Positions 7,747-16,426 of a DNA stretch of 64,000 nucleotides are shown here, piece after piece. The position numbers and the translations under genes were made by a program. Each line of letters starts with the position of its first letter. The stretch's first letter is position 1. Source of the stretch: Alkalimonas delamerensis (GTDB taxonomy: Bacteria > Pseudomonadota > Gammaproteobacteria > Enterobacterales > Alteromonadaceae); NCBI RefSeq assembly GCF_030717955.1, contig NZ_JAUZVY010000002.1:682001-746000 (forward strand), in the 5' to 3' direction. The notes under the pieces were generated by a model that ran no database searches, was not told the DNA's origin, and saw nothing but the letters and a program-made list of their open reading frames with translations.

Positions 7747-9804
7747 ATGTCGAAACGTCAGATCCTGATCACCAGTGCTTTGCCTTATGCCAATGGCCCG
7801 ATCCACCTTGGGCACCTGCTGGAGTACATTCAGACCGATATCTGGTCACGCTTTCAAAAAGGCCGTGGCCATGATTGTTATTATGTCTGTGCCGACGATG
7901 CGCACGGTACCCCCATCATGCTGAAGGCGCAGCAACAAGGTCTGTCGCCAGAGCAAATGATTGCCCAGACCAGCATCGAGCATCAGGCGGATTTCAAAGA
8001 CTTTGCCATTGAATTTGACCAGTACCACTCCACCCATAGCCCGGAGAACCAGGAACTGGCGAACCTGATTTATCAAAGACTGGATGCTGCAGGTCACATT
8101 AAACGCAAAACCATCAGTCAGCTGTTCGATCCGGAAAAGCAGATGTTTCTGCCCGATCGCTTTGTCAAAGGCGATTGCCCGAAATGCGGTGCTCTGGATC
8201 AAAATGGCGACAGCTGCGATGTCTGTGGTGCTACCTACAGCCCCACCGACGTGAAAAACCCACGCTCGGTTATTTCCGGGGCCACCCCGGTGCTCAAAGA
8301 CAGCGAGCATTTCTTTTTTGACTTGCCGGCCTTTGAACAAATGCTAAAAGACTGGACCCGCAGCGGTTCCTTGCAAGAAGAAATGGCCAACAAACTGCAA
8401 GAGTGGTTTACCGATGGCCTGCAAATGTGGGATATCAGCCGGGATGCGCCCTACTTTGGCTTTGAAATCCCGGGAGCACCCGGCAAATTCTTCTACGTCT
8501 GGCTGGATGCACCCATTGGCTACCTGGCCAGCTTTAAAGCCTTGTGCAAACAGCGGGGACTGGACTTTGATGCTTTTTGGGCCAAGGACTCCAGTGCCGA
8601 GGTGTACCACTTTATCGGCAAAGACATCATTTACTTCCACAGCTTGTTTTGGCCGGCCATGCTGGAGGGCGCGGGCTTTCGCAAACCCAACGCAGTTTTT
8701 GCCCATGGCTTTGTCACCGTCAATGGCGCCAAGATGTCCAAGTCCAAAGGCACCTTTATCAAAGCCAGAAGCTATCTTGAGCAGTTAAACCCGGAATACC
8801 TGCGCTATTACTTTGCATCCAAGCTTAGCGCTGCCATCACCGATCTGGATTTGAATCTGGATGACTTTGTGCAGAAAGTAAATGCCGATCTGGTCGGCAA
8901 AGTGGTCAACATTGCCAGTCGCTGTGCCGGCTTTATCACCAAGCGCTTCGATGCAACCCTGGCCGACAGCCTGGCAGAGCCCGAGCTGTTTCAGGAATTC
9001 ACCGCAGCCGGTGAGCGCATTGCCAACCACTACGAAAGCCGCGATTACGCCAGAGCGGTACGTGAGATCATGGCGCTGGCCGATAAAGCCAACCAGTACA
9101 TCGATGCCAAAGCGCCTTGGGTGCTGGTCAAAGACGAAAGCAAACAGGCCGAAGCCCATGCTGTCTGCTCGATGGGCTTGAACTTGTTTCGGGTCTTGAT
9201 GCACTACTTAAGCCCGATTCTGCCGACGATGACCGGCCAGGCACAGCAGTTTTTGCAAGATAACTTTGGCTGGCACAACTACCAGCAGCCCTTGCTAAAC
9301 CACCGCATCGAGCCATTCAAGGCGTTGATGCAACGGGTGGATCCGGCGAAGGTTGCCGCCATGCTGGAGGCATCGAAAGAAAACCTGCAATCCCAGTCCG
9401 CGCAAGCAAACTCAGCCAAGCCGTCAACGCAGAGTTCAGCGGCTGATTCAGCAACGAAGACGCTGGATCCGATAGCCGACACCATCAGCATTGATGACTT
9501 TGCTAAAATAGATTTACGCATTGCCCGCATTGTGCTGGCCGAGCCTGTGGAAGGTGCCGACAAGTTGATTCGACTGGAGCTTGATATTGGCAACGAAACC
9601 CGCCAGGTCTTTGCCGGCATTAAATCGGCCTACGACCCCGCCGATCTGGTCGGTCGTCACACCGTGATGGTGGCCAACCTGGCACCACGGAAAATGCGTT
9701 TTGGCCTGTCCGAAGGCATGGTGCTGGCAGCAGGCCCAGGTGGCAGCGACTTGTTTATTTTGTCACCGGACAGCGGTGCCACTCCAGGTATGCGGGTGAA
9801 ATAA
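7747..9804 (+). CDS. metG: Methionyl-tRNA synthetase
   Basis: A 685-residue class I aminoacyl-tRNA synthetase that charges tRNA-Met. The HIGH motif appears as HLGH (residues 20-23) and KMSKS as AKMSKSKG. A zinc-binding knuckle with CPKC and CDVCG spans roughly residues 144-160. After the anticodon-binding helices and a Ser/Ala/Gln-rich linker, the C-terminal end carries the OB-fold tRNA-binding domain (DFAKIDLRIARIV onward) used for dimerisation. The ATG at 7747 starts MSKRQILITSALPYANGPIH as in E. coli. The frame is open to 7651, but those residues do not match. Confidence 0.98.
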   Translation: MSKRQILITSALPYANGPIHLGHLLEYIQTDIWSRFQKGRGHDCYYVCADDAHGTPIMLKAQQQGLSPEQMIAQTSIEHQADFKDFAIEFDQYHSTHSPENQELANLIYQRLDAAGHIKRKTISQLFDPEKQMFLPDRFVKGDCPKCGALDQNGDSCDVCGATYSPTDVKNPRSVISGATPVLKDSEHFFFDLPAFEQMLKDWTRSGSLQEEMANKLQEWFTDGLQMWDISRDAPYFGFEIPGAPGKFFYVWLDAPIGYLASFKALCKQRGLDFDAFWAKDSSAEVYHFIGKDIIYFHSLFWPAMLEGAGFRKPNAVFAHGFVTVNGAKMSKSKGTFIKARSYLEQLNPEYLRYYFASKLSAAITDLDLNLDDFVQKVNADLVGKVVNIASRCAGFITKRFDATLADSLAEPELFQEFTAAGERIANHYESRDYARAVREIMALADKANQYIDAKAPWVLVKDESKQAEAHAVCSMGLNLFRVLMHYLSPILPTMTGQAQQFLQDNFGWHNYQQPLLNHRIEPFKALMQRVDPAKVAAMLEASKENLQSQSAQANSAKPSTQSSAADSATKTLDPIADTISIDDFAKIDLRIARIVLAEPVEGADKLIRLELDIGNETRQVFAGIKSAYDPADLVGRHTVMVANLAPRKMRFGLSEGMVLAAGPGGSDLFILSPDSGATPGMRVK

Positions 9805-9826
9805 GCCATCACAACACGGAGGCGTC

Positions 9827-11389
9827 ATGCAGCAAACCGGACCTTTCAGGGCTTTCTCATCCCTGTATTTCTCCACCTTTCTAATGGTGTTAGGCGCCGG
9901 TTTGCTCACCACCTATCTGGGGCTTTATCTGGCCAAAGAGCAGGTCAACCAGCTCTGGATTGGTGGCCTGATGTCGCTGTACTACCTCGGATTGGTGCTG
10001 GGCTCAAAAGTTGGGCACAAACTGATTGCCCGTGTTGGCCATATTCGCGCCTTTGTCGCCAGCACCGGCCTGGTCACCGCTTCAGCACTTGGTCATGGTC
10101 TGGTGCCGGATCTCACTTTTTGGTTGTTGCTGCGCTTTTTGGTGGGCATGGGCATGATGTGCCAGTACATGGTGCTGGAAAGCTGGCTCAACGAGCAAGC
10201 CGATAACCACCAACGCGGTGCTGTTTTTGCCAGCTACATGATTGTGTCTTACTTCGGTATGGTGGCAGGCCAGCTGATCATTGGCTCTTTCCCCGAGCTG
10301 GGGCTGGAGCCTCTGCTGCTGGTTGCCATTGGTTTTGCTTTATCGATTGTGCCGATAGGCATTACCCGGCGCATCCACCCTGCGCCGTTGCACCCTGCAC
10401 CGTTACAAATCAGCGCCTTTTGGCAACGGATGCCGCAATCACTGACCACCATCACGGTGGCGGGGATCATTGTCGGTGCCTTTTATGGTCTGGCGCCTGC
10501 CTATGTCAGCAACACCGGTCTTGCCAATGAGCAGGTGGCTCTTTTTATGGCGGTCACCATTATCGCCGGTCTGGTGGCACAATGGCCGATGGGAAAACTG
10601 TCGGATCGGATCCCACGCAGTCGCTTACTCCGCACCAACAGCGCCTTACTCACACTAGTGGTGCTGCTCATTGCCATCTTGCCACTGTCTGGCCATATTT
10701 TGCTGCTGGCCACCTTTTGCTTTGGCTTTTTAGCTTTTACGCTCTACCCGATAGCAACGGCCCTTGCCAATCAGCATGCCGAGCAAGATGAGCGGGTCTC
10801 GTTATCGGCGGTTATCCTGTTGACCTTTGGCATCGGTGCCTGCCTTGGTCCCTTGCTGGCATCCGCCTTGATGCAGCTGCTTGGCAACTTTATGTTGTAT
10901 GGTTTTATGGGGCTGTGCAGCTTTTTGCTGTTTTTGCGGTTGCAGCGCGTCAACTACAGCCAAAAGCAAGCTGCCCGCATTGTGGCTTCTCAACAGCCCG
11001 ATGATTACGTGATGGCATCCAGCGATGTGTTTTCATCACCACTGGCTGCAGCGCTGGATCCCCGAGTCGATGAAGAAGTGGTGCAAGCACAAATGCTGGA
11101 TAACGACGTCGATACCGATGACAGCGACGATCCGCAGACTGAACAAAGCGAACTGGCCCAGGCCGAGCAGCCGTCCTCAGCTATCGACCCAACAGAGCCG
11201 GACGAAGAGCCGAGCAAAGAGCCCGGACAAGCCGCCGATGAAGAAACGCCCGACTCGAATACGAAACCTGGCTCAACCAAGACTGAAGGCGATTCAAACA
11301 AAGAGCAGCCAACCGCTGAGCCGACGGATAGCACTGAGACCATTGTCAGCCGATTGGCTCAGCGGCAAGGGCCCCAAAATACCGATTAA
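9827..11389 (+). CDS. MFS transporter (YcaD-like) with a long acidic C-terminal tail
   Basis: A 520-residue protein whose first 385 residues form about 12 membrane helices of the major facilitator superfamily. The loop motif GxxxD/R-x-G-R-R is relaxed (GSKVGHKLIARVGH), and the GMGMMCQYMVLESWLNEQ block resembles the YcaD group. After the last helix (ends near RLQRVNYSQKQ) come about 130 cytoplasmic residues very rich in Asp, Glu, Pro, Ser and Thr and predicted disordered. Substrate is unknown. It starts 22 bases after metG with a GGAGG site, so it may be read from the metG promoter. Its stop overlaps by 4 bases the end of the convergent gene. Confidence 0.85.
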   Translation: MQQTGPFRAFSSLYFSTFLMVLGAGLLTTYLGLYLAKEQVNQLWIGGLMSLYYLGLVLGSKVGHKLIARVGHIRAFVASTGLVTASALGHGLVPDLTFWLLLRFLVGMGMMCQYMVLESWLNEQADNHQRGAVFASYMIVSYFGMVAGQLIIGSFPELGLEPLLLVAIGFALSIVPIGITRRIHPAPLHPAPLQISAFWQRMPQSLTTITVAGIIVGAFYGLAPAYVSNTGLANEQVALFMAVTIIAGLVAQWPMGKLSDRIPRSRLLRTNSALLTLVVLLIAILPLSGHILLLATFCFGFLAFTLYPIATALANQHAEQDERVSLSAVILLTFGIGACLGPLLASALMQLLGNFMLYGFMGLCSFLLFLRLQRVNYSQKQAARIVASQQPDDYVMASSDVFSSPLAAALDPRVDEEVVQAQMLDNDVDTDDSDDPQTEQSELAQAEQPSSAIDPTEPDEEPSKEPGQAADEETPDSNTKPGSTKTEGDSNKEQPTAEPTDSTETIVSRLAQRQGPQNTD

Positions 11390-12870
11390 AGCTGCTGGTT
11401 GATCACCTTGTTCCACAGATTTTGATTGCGGGCGTAAGAAAAGTATTCCTCGGGATGCCAGCAGCGGGGGATCAAGTCCATGTCTTTTCGCTCCTCATAG
11501 TTGGAGACCAACTTCATCAGGATTTCTTTTAACCGTTCAGGCTTAATTTTTTCCAGCTTCTTACGTGCTTGGGGGAAAAACAAATTGTTCTCGACCCGGA
11601 TGGTGCAACCCATGGTTGAAATTTGGTACGACAAGTTCCGTGTCACCATGCGACAAACCGGTACATTGGGATGCGGCGGGTACAAAGCAGTGACGATGGC
11701 GTACTCGTAGCGATCCAGATCCTGCCGATCCGAGTCTTTAGGAATGAAGGTAATGCCATAGCCCTGCGGAAAAATTCCGGTGATTTGCATCAAGGCATCG
11801 GCAGCAGCTTTGCTGCACATGCCCTTCTCCACCGCTTTGTCGACCACCAAGCCTACCTTCGGTAAGCTTTCGTAGCTGTAATTGTGCTTGGTCGATAACA
11901 CCACCGAGGTGTAGATCTGCGGTATCTTCAAAAGATTGCCAATGCCTTGCTCAGGTTTAATCGAGTTCTTCAGCAAGGTCACCATAAAACCCAGTTTTTC
12001 TTGCTCATTGCGCTCAAACCAATCCCGCTCATCCTTACTGTTGCCAATGTAGCGATCTTTACCCAAAGCCTGGGTCAAAAACTTCAGGCTTTCCTTGTAA
12101 TTGGTTTGCAGCATGGCCAACCGCTCAGGGTTGTCCAACACCCGGAACTCATCCTGATTGCCATCCTCACCACGTAAAATTCGTTGCGCGTCAGGGTGCT
12201 GTTGACCAATGTCCTGAATAAGTGCAGCCATTAAAAGAGGGATCTGTACATCGTCGCGAAAAGGCTGATAGCTTCGGCCCCCCGTCACTTCCAGCTCTTT
12301 GCCTTCATTGTGCTGATAGCGCTTGAGCACATAGCTGTTGGTAATTTGCTGATCCAGCAACAAGCGATCCAGCAGCCGCAAAGCCAGCACAGCTTTGTAC
12401 AGATGCTTGCTTTTTTGATTGCTACGCGCGACCTGTTTGCCTTCGGTCGGTGAAAGCAGTTGAATGCTGCCCAAGAGCTTGGCCGTTAAGGCGTTGGTTT
12501 CATCGGCATCGGCTCCCTCAACCATTTCTAAAATACTGTAGCACAGCTCTTTTAACTGACTCAGACGTGCGTTGCGAAGCTCTTCAACTCCCTGCTGCAT
12601 ACTGGTCAGGCTCTTCTCCGCCTGTTGTAAGCGTTGCTCTATCTTCGCCTGATCTGAGCCTGTGACCTGCTGCAAGCGCTCGCGGTACAAGAAAGCCTCT
12701 TGCTCTGCCGCACGTTGTTGCTGCTGCAGTTTATCGGCATCTAAGAAGTACAACAGCGCTTGTTCGTAAAGAGAGTCTTGAACCTCGGTCTGATCGTATA
12801 TTTTATGGATCAGGGTTTGTACAGCTTTGCTGTAACTGGACTTGGCTATTTTTCCCAAGTTCATAGACAT
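11386..12870 (-). CDS. Uncharacterised protein, possibly a degenerate HD-GYP domain protein
   Basis: About 494 residues, no signal peptide or membrane helix. Residues 60-115 form a probable coiled coil rich in Gln and Glu. The central part has LLMAALIQDIGQQHPDAQ, which resembles the AALLHDIGK block of HD-GYP phosphodiesterases but with Gln in place of the metal-binding His. Further on, DALMQITGIFPQGYGITFIP resembles the C-terminal part of HD-GYP domains. The GYP signature is not seen. I therefore suspect a catalytically inactive HD-GYP relative, but this is a by-eye similarity and I do not assign a function. ATG at 12870 follows AAGGAACGG; ATG at 12864 is equally possible. It lies 17 bases after the quinone oxidoreductase gene, probably one operon. 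Confidence 0.6.
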   Translation of the reverse strand: MSMNLGKIAKSSYSKAVQTLIHKIYDQTEVQDSLYEQALLYFLDADKLQQQQRAAEQEAFLYRERLQQVTGSDQAKIEQRLQQAEKSLTSMQQGVEELRNARLSQLKELCYSILEMVEGADADETNALTAKLLGSIQLLSPTEGKQVARSNQKSKHLYKAVLALRLLDRLLLDQQITNSYVLKRYQHNEGKELEVTGGRSYQPFRDDVQIPLLMAALIQDIGQQHPDAQRILRGEDGNQDEFRVLDNPERLAMLQTNYKESLKFLTQALGKDRYIGNSKDERDWFERNEQEKLGFMVTLLKNSIKPEQGIGNLLKIPQIYTSVVLSTKHNYSYESLPKVGLVVDKAVEKGMCSKAAADALMQITGIFPQGYGITFIPKDSDRQDLDRYEYAIVTALYPPHPNVPVCRMVTRNLSYQISTMGCTIRVENNLFFPQARKKLEKIKPERLKEILMKLVSNYEERKDMDLIPRCWHPEEYFSYARNQNLWNKVINQQL

Positions 12871-12887
12871 CCGTTCCTTATTCGGTC

Positions 12888-13940
12888 TTAAACGAGTGGT
12901 GGTGTCGATGCACTGTCTTTGATTTGCAACACCACTTTCCCCATGGTTTTGTTCTCTGTCAGCCACCGGTGAGCTTGCTCTGCATCCGTCCAGGGCACGA
13001 CCTGATGCAGCACTGGCTGGATACGCCCCTGACTAAAGTCAGCGGAAAAATCCTGCCATAACGAAGCAACCAGCTTGCTCTTGTAATGATCGGATCTGTT
13101 GCGTAAGGTGGTACAAATCAATTGCGCCCTTTTGCGAAACCAAGGCGCCAGATCAAGCTCCGCGTGCCGCCCTGCCATCAAAGCATAGACCACCACTTTA
13201 GCATCCATCGCCAATATACGGGCATTTTTTGCAATATAATCGCCAGCCACCGGATCCAAAATCAGTTGGGCACCATCGGGCCAATGTTGTTGAATACGCA
13301 GAACAAAGTCTTCACTACGGTAACTGATAGCACAGCTCACTCCAAGGCTGCGACAAAATTCAGCTTTTTCATCACTGCCAACAGTCACAGCCACCTCTGC
13401 TCCCCGTGCCAGCGCAAGCTGGATCGCAGCGGTTCCTACCCCACTGGCTCCGGCATGCAACAAGACACGCTGACCGGCTTGCAAGTGCCCCAACGAAAAC
13501 AGCAACTGATAGGCTGTCAGAAAAACCTCTGGCATGGCCGCTGCCTGTTGCCAGCTCCAACCGTCAGGAACCAGCATGCAGTGGCTGGCCAGCACTTTTA
13601 CATACTGAGCATAGCCACCGCCAGGTACCAGTGCCATCACCGACTTGCCAAGCCAGTGCTCTAACTCAGAGTTTTGCACCGCAACCACCACGCCACTGAC
13701 CTCCAGCCCAAGAATTGGACTTTCTCCCGGCTGCGGCGGATACAAACCCCTGCGCTGCATTAAATCCGCCCGGTTCACACCGGCGGCTTGCACTTCAATC
13801 AGCAGCTGCCCATCCAGCAAGCTGGGTAAAGGCGCTTCTTCCAGTTGCAGCTGACTATCGGGGCCAGGCTGGCTGACCGCCAGCACCTTCATCTTGGGTG
13901 CTAAGACCTTGTTTTGCAGCACTGTTGACGAGGAGGGCAT
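12888..13940 (-). CDS. NAD(P)H quinone oxidoreductase, zinc-independent MDR family (PIG3-like)
   Basis: A 350-residue medium-chain dehydrogenase/reductase. The N-terminal GROES-like half contains AGVNRADLMQRRGLYPPQPG, the signature of the PIG3/quinone oxidoreductase branch, with no catalytic zinc Cys-His pair. The Rossmann half has LLHAGASGVGTAAIQLA (about residues 152-168) for NADPH binding. It likely reduces quinones or enones in the cytoplasm. The first ATG at 13940 has AAAGGAAAG upstream, while the second at 13892, which matches the conserved start better, lacks a ribosome site. I keep the longer form. Confidence 0.88.
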   Translation of the reverse strand: MPSSSTVLQNKVLAPKMKVLAVSQPGPDSQLQLEEAPLPSLLDGQLLIEVQAAGVNRADLMQRRGLYPPQPGESPILGLEVSGVVVAVQNSELEHWLGKSVMALVPGGGYAQYVKVLASHCMLVPDGWSWQQAAAMPEVFLTAYQLLFSLGHLQAGQRVLLHAGASGVGTAAIQLALARGAEVAVTVGSDEKAEFCRSLGVSCAISYRSEDFVLRIQQHWPDGAQLILDPVAGDYIAKNARILAMDAKVVVYALMAGRHAELDLAPWFRKRAQLICTTLRNRSDHYKSKLVASLWQDFSADFSQGRIQPVLHQVVPWTDAEQAHRWLTENKTMGKVVLQIKDSASTPPLV

Positions 13941-14321
13941 GATGCTTTCCTTTCAACTGAAAGTGATACAAAGCATTCTTACCTTTTTTGTTGAATTAAT
14001 CAATAGCTTAGGAAAGGCAGGCAGTTTTTGATTTCACTTTATCAACTGAAGCGCAAGAGCTGACAGCTATTTTTTTTCAGATTAATTTTCTATAAAAAAC
14101 ACAATAGAAAAATATTTAGTTATTAAAAATCGTAGCATTAGCTGTCATGAAAACAGCAACAAGTAAGGGATAATAAGCGCTTCAGAGGATAAGTTGGGGA
14201 TAAGTGCTGAGCAAGCTGGGGAAAAAGTTCCGATAATGCTGTCACACCTTACAGGAACCTTGCAGGAAAAAAAGCATCAAAGTTACTACACTTGAAAACA
14301 GTTTCTCCCTGATAGTTGTTT
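13941..14321. other. AT-rich intergenic region with GGATAA repeats
   Basis: No gene is seen. The first 200 bases are AT-rich and probably hold the promoter of the quinone oxidoreductase gene. At 14165-14203 the hexamer GGATAA occurs three times in the same orientation (14168, 14187, 14198). The last reads TGGGGATAA, one mismatch from the inverse of the DnaA box TTATCCACA; the others have two and three mismatches. This may be a weak DnaA-binding cluster or chance. Confidence 0.35.
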
Positions 14322-14396
14322 TCGATAGCGCACGGCTCATTCCCGATGAGCCATTCCCCTGAGCCCAGAACAGGATTAGTTCTGGGCCTTTTTTTA
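14322..14396 (+). ncRNA. Candidate small RNA with two hairpins and a strong orphan terminator
   Basis: On the plus strand the hairpin GGCTCAT-tcccg-ATGAGCC (14334-14352) is followed by the terminator GCCCAGAAC/GTTCTGGGC (14363-14371 with 14379-14387) and a long T-run to 14395. No plus-strand gene precedes it, and on the minus strand no T-run follows, so it does not serve tatD, which ends at 14394. The likely transcript is 75-110 nt. The 5' end is uncertain (a possible -10 GATAGT at 14311). I do not recognise an RNA family. Confidence 0.4.
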
Positions 14397-15173
14397 TGCA
14401 GTTTTTACCCCGGAAAACAGCCGATAAAAGTTGTCGGTGGTTTGGGCGGCAAGCTGCTGCAGCGAAACCCCTTTCAGCTCAGCAATCGCCTCAGCTACAT
14501 GCGCCACATAAGCCGGCTGATTGGTCTTGCCGCGTTGAGGCACCGGCGCCAGATAAGGTGAGTCGGTTTCAATCAGCAGAGCATCCAGTGGAAGTTTTTT
14601 CACCACTTCGCGCAGCTCCACCGCGTTTTTAAAGGTCATGATGCCTGAAATGGAAATGTAAAACCCCATATCCAGTGCCGCTTTGGCCATTTCCCAGCTC
14701 TCGGTGAAACAGTGCAAGACACCACCAGCATGGCTGGCCTGGCCAGCACGCATCAGCGCCAAGGTATCGGCCCGGGCATCACGGGTATGAATAATCAGGG
14801 GCTTACGCAACTGACAAGCCACCTCGATGTGCTGTGCAAAAGCCTCTTGCTGCACTGCCTTGCTGTCTGCGGCGTAATAAAAATCGAGCCCGGTCTCACC
14901 AACAGCAACCACCTCGGGAGCCTGACACAAGCGCAACAACAGCTCTGCATCCAAGGCTGCGGTTTGATGGAGCGGATGTTCACCGCAGGATACCGAAACC
15001 ATCGGATAAGGTGCCACCAGCTCCGCCATAGCCGGAAACTCTGCCAGACTAACCGAGACACAGAGCATGTGTTCAACACCAGCTTGTTGTGCTCGTTCAA
15101 TCACTTCGGGTAATTCAAGTTGAAGTTTGTCCCACTCCAGACGGTCCAGATGGCAATGTGAATCTACAAACAC
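14394..15173 (-). CDS. TatD-family metal-dependent deoxyribonuclease (YcfH-like)
   Basis: A 259-residue amidohydrolase-fold hydrolase. The metal ligands appear in VDSHCHLD at the start, in GETGLDFYY (about residues 91-99), in LIIHTRDA and in LIETDSPYLAP near residues 200-210. Relatives have 3'-5' DNase activity. The start is a GTG at 15173 preceded by CAGGAATTTTC. This gives a start directly before FVDSHCHLD as in YcfH, whereas longer forms add 20 unmatched residues and overlap the PilZ gene. It is the last gene of the pabC-mltG-tmk-holB-pilZ operon. Confidence 0.93.
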   Translation of the reverse strand: MFVDSHCHLDRLEWDKLQLELPEVIERAQQAGVEHMLCVSVSLAEFPAMAELVAPYPMVSVSCGEHPLHQTAALDAELLLRLCQAPEVVAVGETGLDFYYAADSKAVQQEAFAQHIEVACQLRKPLIIHTRDARADTLALMRAGQASHAGGVLHCFTESWEMAKAALDMGFYISISGIMTFKNAVELREVVKKLPLDALLIETDSPYLAPVPQRGKTNQPAYVAHVAEAIAELKGVSLQQLAAQTTDNFYRLFSGVKTA

Positions 15174-15189
15174 GAAAATTCCTGTCAAG

Positions 15190-15516
15190 CTAAAGGGTAT
15201 AGGTAATCTCATTGCTGGCTTGCAGGCCGGCAACCAGTTTAATAATTTGATCGTTCAGATGGTGCTTGTCGTCAATAAAAGCAACACCGACGCCTGCCGG
15301 GCTGGAGTTTTGAGCACCATGCGGGGTAATCCAGGCCACTTTACCGGATACCAGCAAAGGCTCCAGCGCATCGGGCAAGGTCACGTTCAATGCCAGCGAC
15401 TGGCCCATTTTATAGGTTTTGGCGGTGCGGACAAAGAGACCACCTTGTTTTAAAAAAGACATGTAACAACGATACAGCTCTTTGACATCCATAAAGTCCA
15501 GAGGGATTTCTTCCAT
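15190..15516 (-). CDS. pilZ: PilZ-domain protein of the type IV pilus (PilZ) type
   Basis: A 108-residue single PilZ-like domain. The family block GQSLALNVTLPDALEPLLVS and the SGKVAWITP and GVGVAFID segments are visible. It lacks a clear N-terminal RxxxR c-di-GMP-binding motif, as does PilZ itself, which acts in type IV pilus assembly through PilB and FimX-type partners rather than by binding the nucleotide. Position between holB and tatD is the standard place for pilZ in gammaproteobacteria. A GAGGT ribosome site precedes the ATG. Confidence 0.9.
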   Translation of the reverse strand: MEEIPLDFMDVKELYRCYMSFLKQGGLFVRTAKTYKMGQSLALNVTLPDALEPLLVSGKVAWITPHGAQNSSPAGVGVAFIDDKHHLNDQIIKLVAGLQASNEITYTL

Positions 15517-15529
15517 TGTCTACCTCGTA

Positions 15530-16426
15530 TCAGGCATTTAACCGTTTCAGTTCAATCAGCAGCGCTGTCAAAGCCAATTGCTTATTTTGCCCTAAAAGCT
15601 GTTGTTCGTCACGGCACCATTGCTGAAACCGCTGCAAAAACTGCCAGTAGCCCTGAGGCTGTGCATTGGACTTCTGAGCCAGCCGCTCTCGCACAAACCA
15701 ACTAAGCACCAAAGGCAGTTGCTCTGTTTTAGCCAGTAATTGCACCGTTTGCTGCATGCTAGCTTGTCCTTGCAGGTACTGCTCCAACTGTAGCAGGCTT
15801 TGGCGCACTTGCTCAAGTTGACCACTTTGCTGCCATTGCCAGGCTTCCAGTGGTGCCGAATGCAACAAAGGCTCGAAAAACTTATCCAAAGTCTGCCCGC
15901 CTTGTTGCTGCCACCACAACTCGACGACCTTGGTATCTGCGACTGTCAATGACCATTGCTGACAACGGCTAACAATGGTTGGCAACAACAGGGCAGGCTG
16001 ATCGCTGGTTAAGATCAAGTAGCCACCAGCCGGCGGCTCTTCCAGAGTTTTCAACAGGGCATTGGCCGCTGCCTCACTCATTCGCTCCACTCTCTCCAAA
16101 ACAGCCACACGGGCTCCGCCCTGCTGGGCATGCTCATGAAAGAAGCGGCTGAGCTGACGAATGCTATCGACCCCAATGCGTTCTGAAGCATCCGTATCTT
16201 GCCAAAAATCCGGGTGATGCCCTGCTTGCTGCAACTGGCACGACTTGCACCGACCACAAGGGGCTTCTGCAGGCCCCGCCTGACAAAGTAACAGCCGGAC
16301 CACAGCCTCAGCCAGCTGCTGTTTGCCCAGCCCCCGGCGACCGCTTAACAGCAAAGCATGTGGCAACTGTAGACGTTGGTGCAAGCTGCTCAGCTGCTGG
16401 TAACTTGGTTCAAGCCAGGGCAGCAT
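15530..16426 (-). CDS. holB: DNA polymerase III subunit delta'
   Basis: A 298-residue clamp-loader subunit. The N-terminal P-loop is degenerate (GRRGLGKQQ), as expected since delta' does not hydrolyse ATP. A zinc module with CGRCKSCQ follows near residues 57-65. The conserved ANALLKTLEEPP and SRCQ blocks are present. It forms the clamp loader with DnaX and HolA. The start overlaps the end of tmk by 17 bases, so translation is probably coupled. Confidence 0.95.
   Translation of the reverse strand: MLPWLEPSYQQLSSLHQRLQLPHALLLSGRRGLGKQQLAEAVVRLLLCQAGPAEAPCGRCKSCQLQQAGHHPDFWQDTDASERIGVDSIRQLSRFFHEHAQQGGARVAVLERVERMSEAAANALLKTLEEPPAGGYLILTSDQPALLLPTIVSRCQQWSLTVADTKVVELWWQQQGGQTLDKFFEPLLHSAPLEAWQWQQSGQLEQVRQSLLQLEQYLQGQASMQQTVQLLAKTEQLPLVLSWFVRERLAQKSNAQPQGYWQFLQRFQQWCRDEQQLLGQNKQLALTALLIELKRLNA

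Noticed and set aside
13031..13040. Another copy of the core GACTAAAGTC
   Set aside because: It lies inside the coding sequence of the quinone oxidoreductase and lacks the outer CGAC/GTCG bases (it reads TGAC/GTCA), with no promoter near it. Probably chance, and a reminder that the short core alone is not specific.
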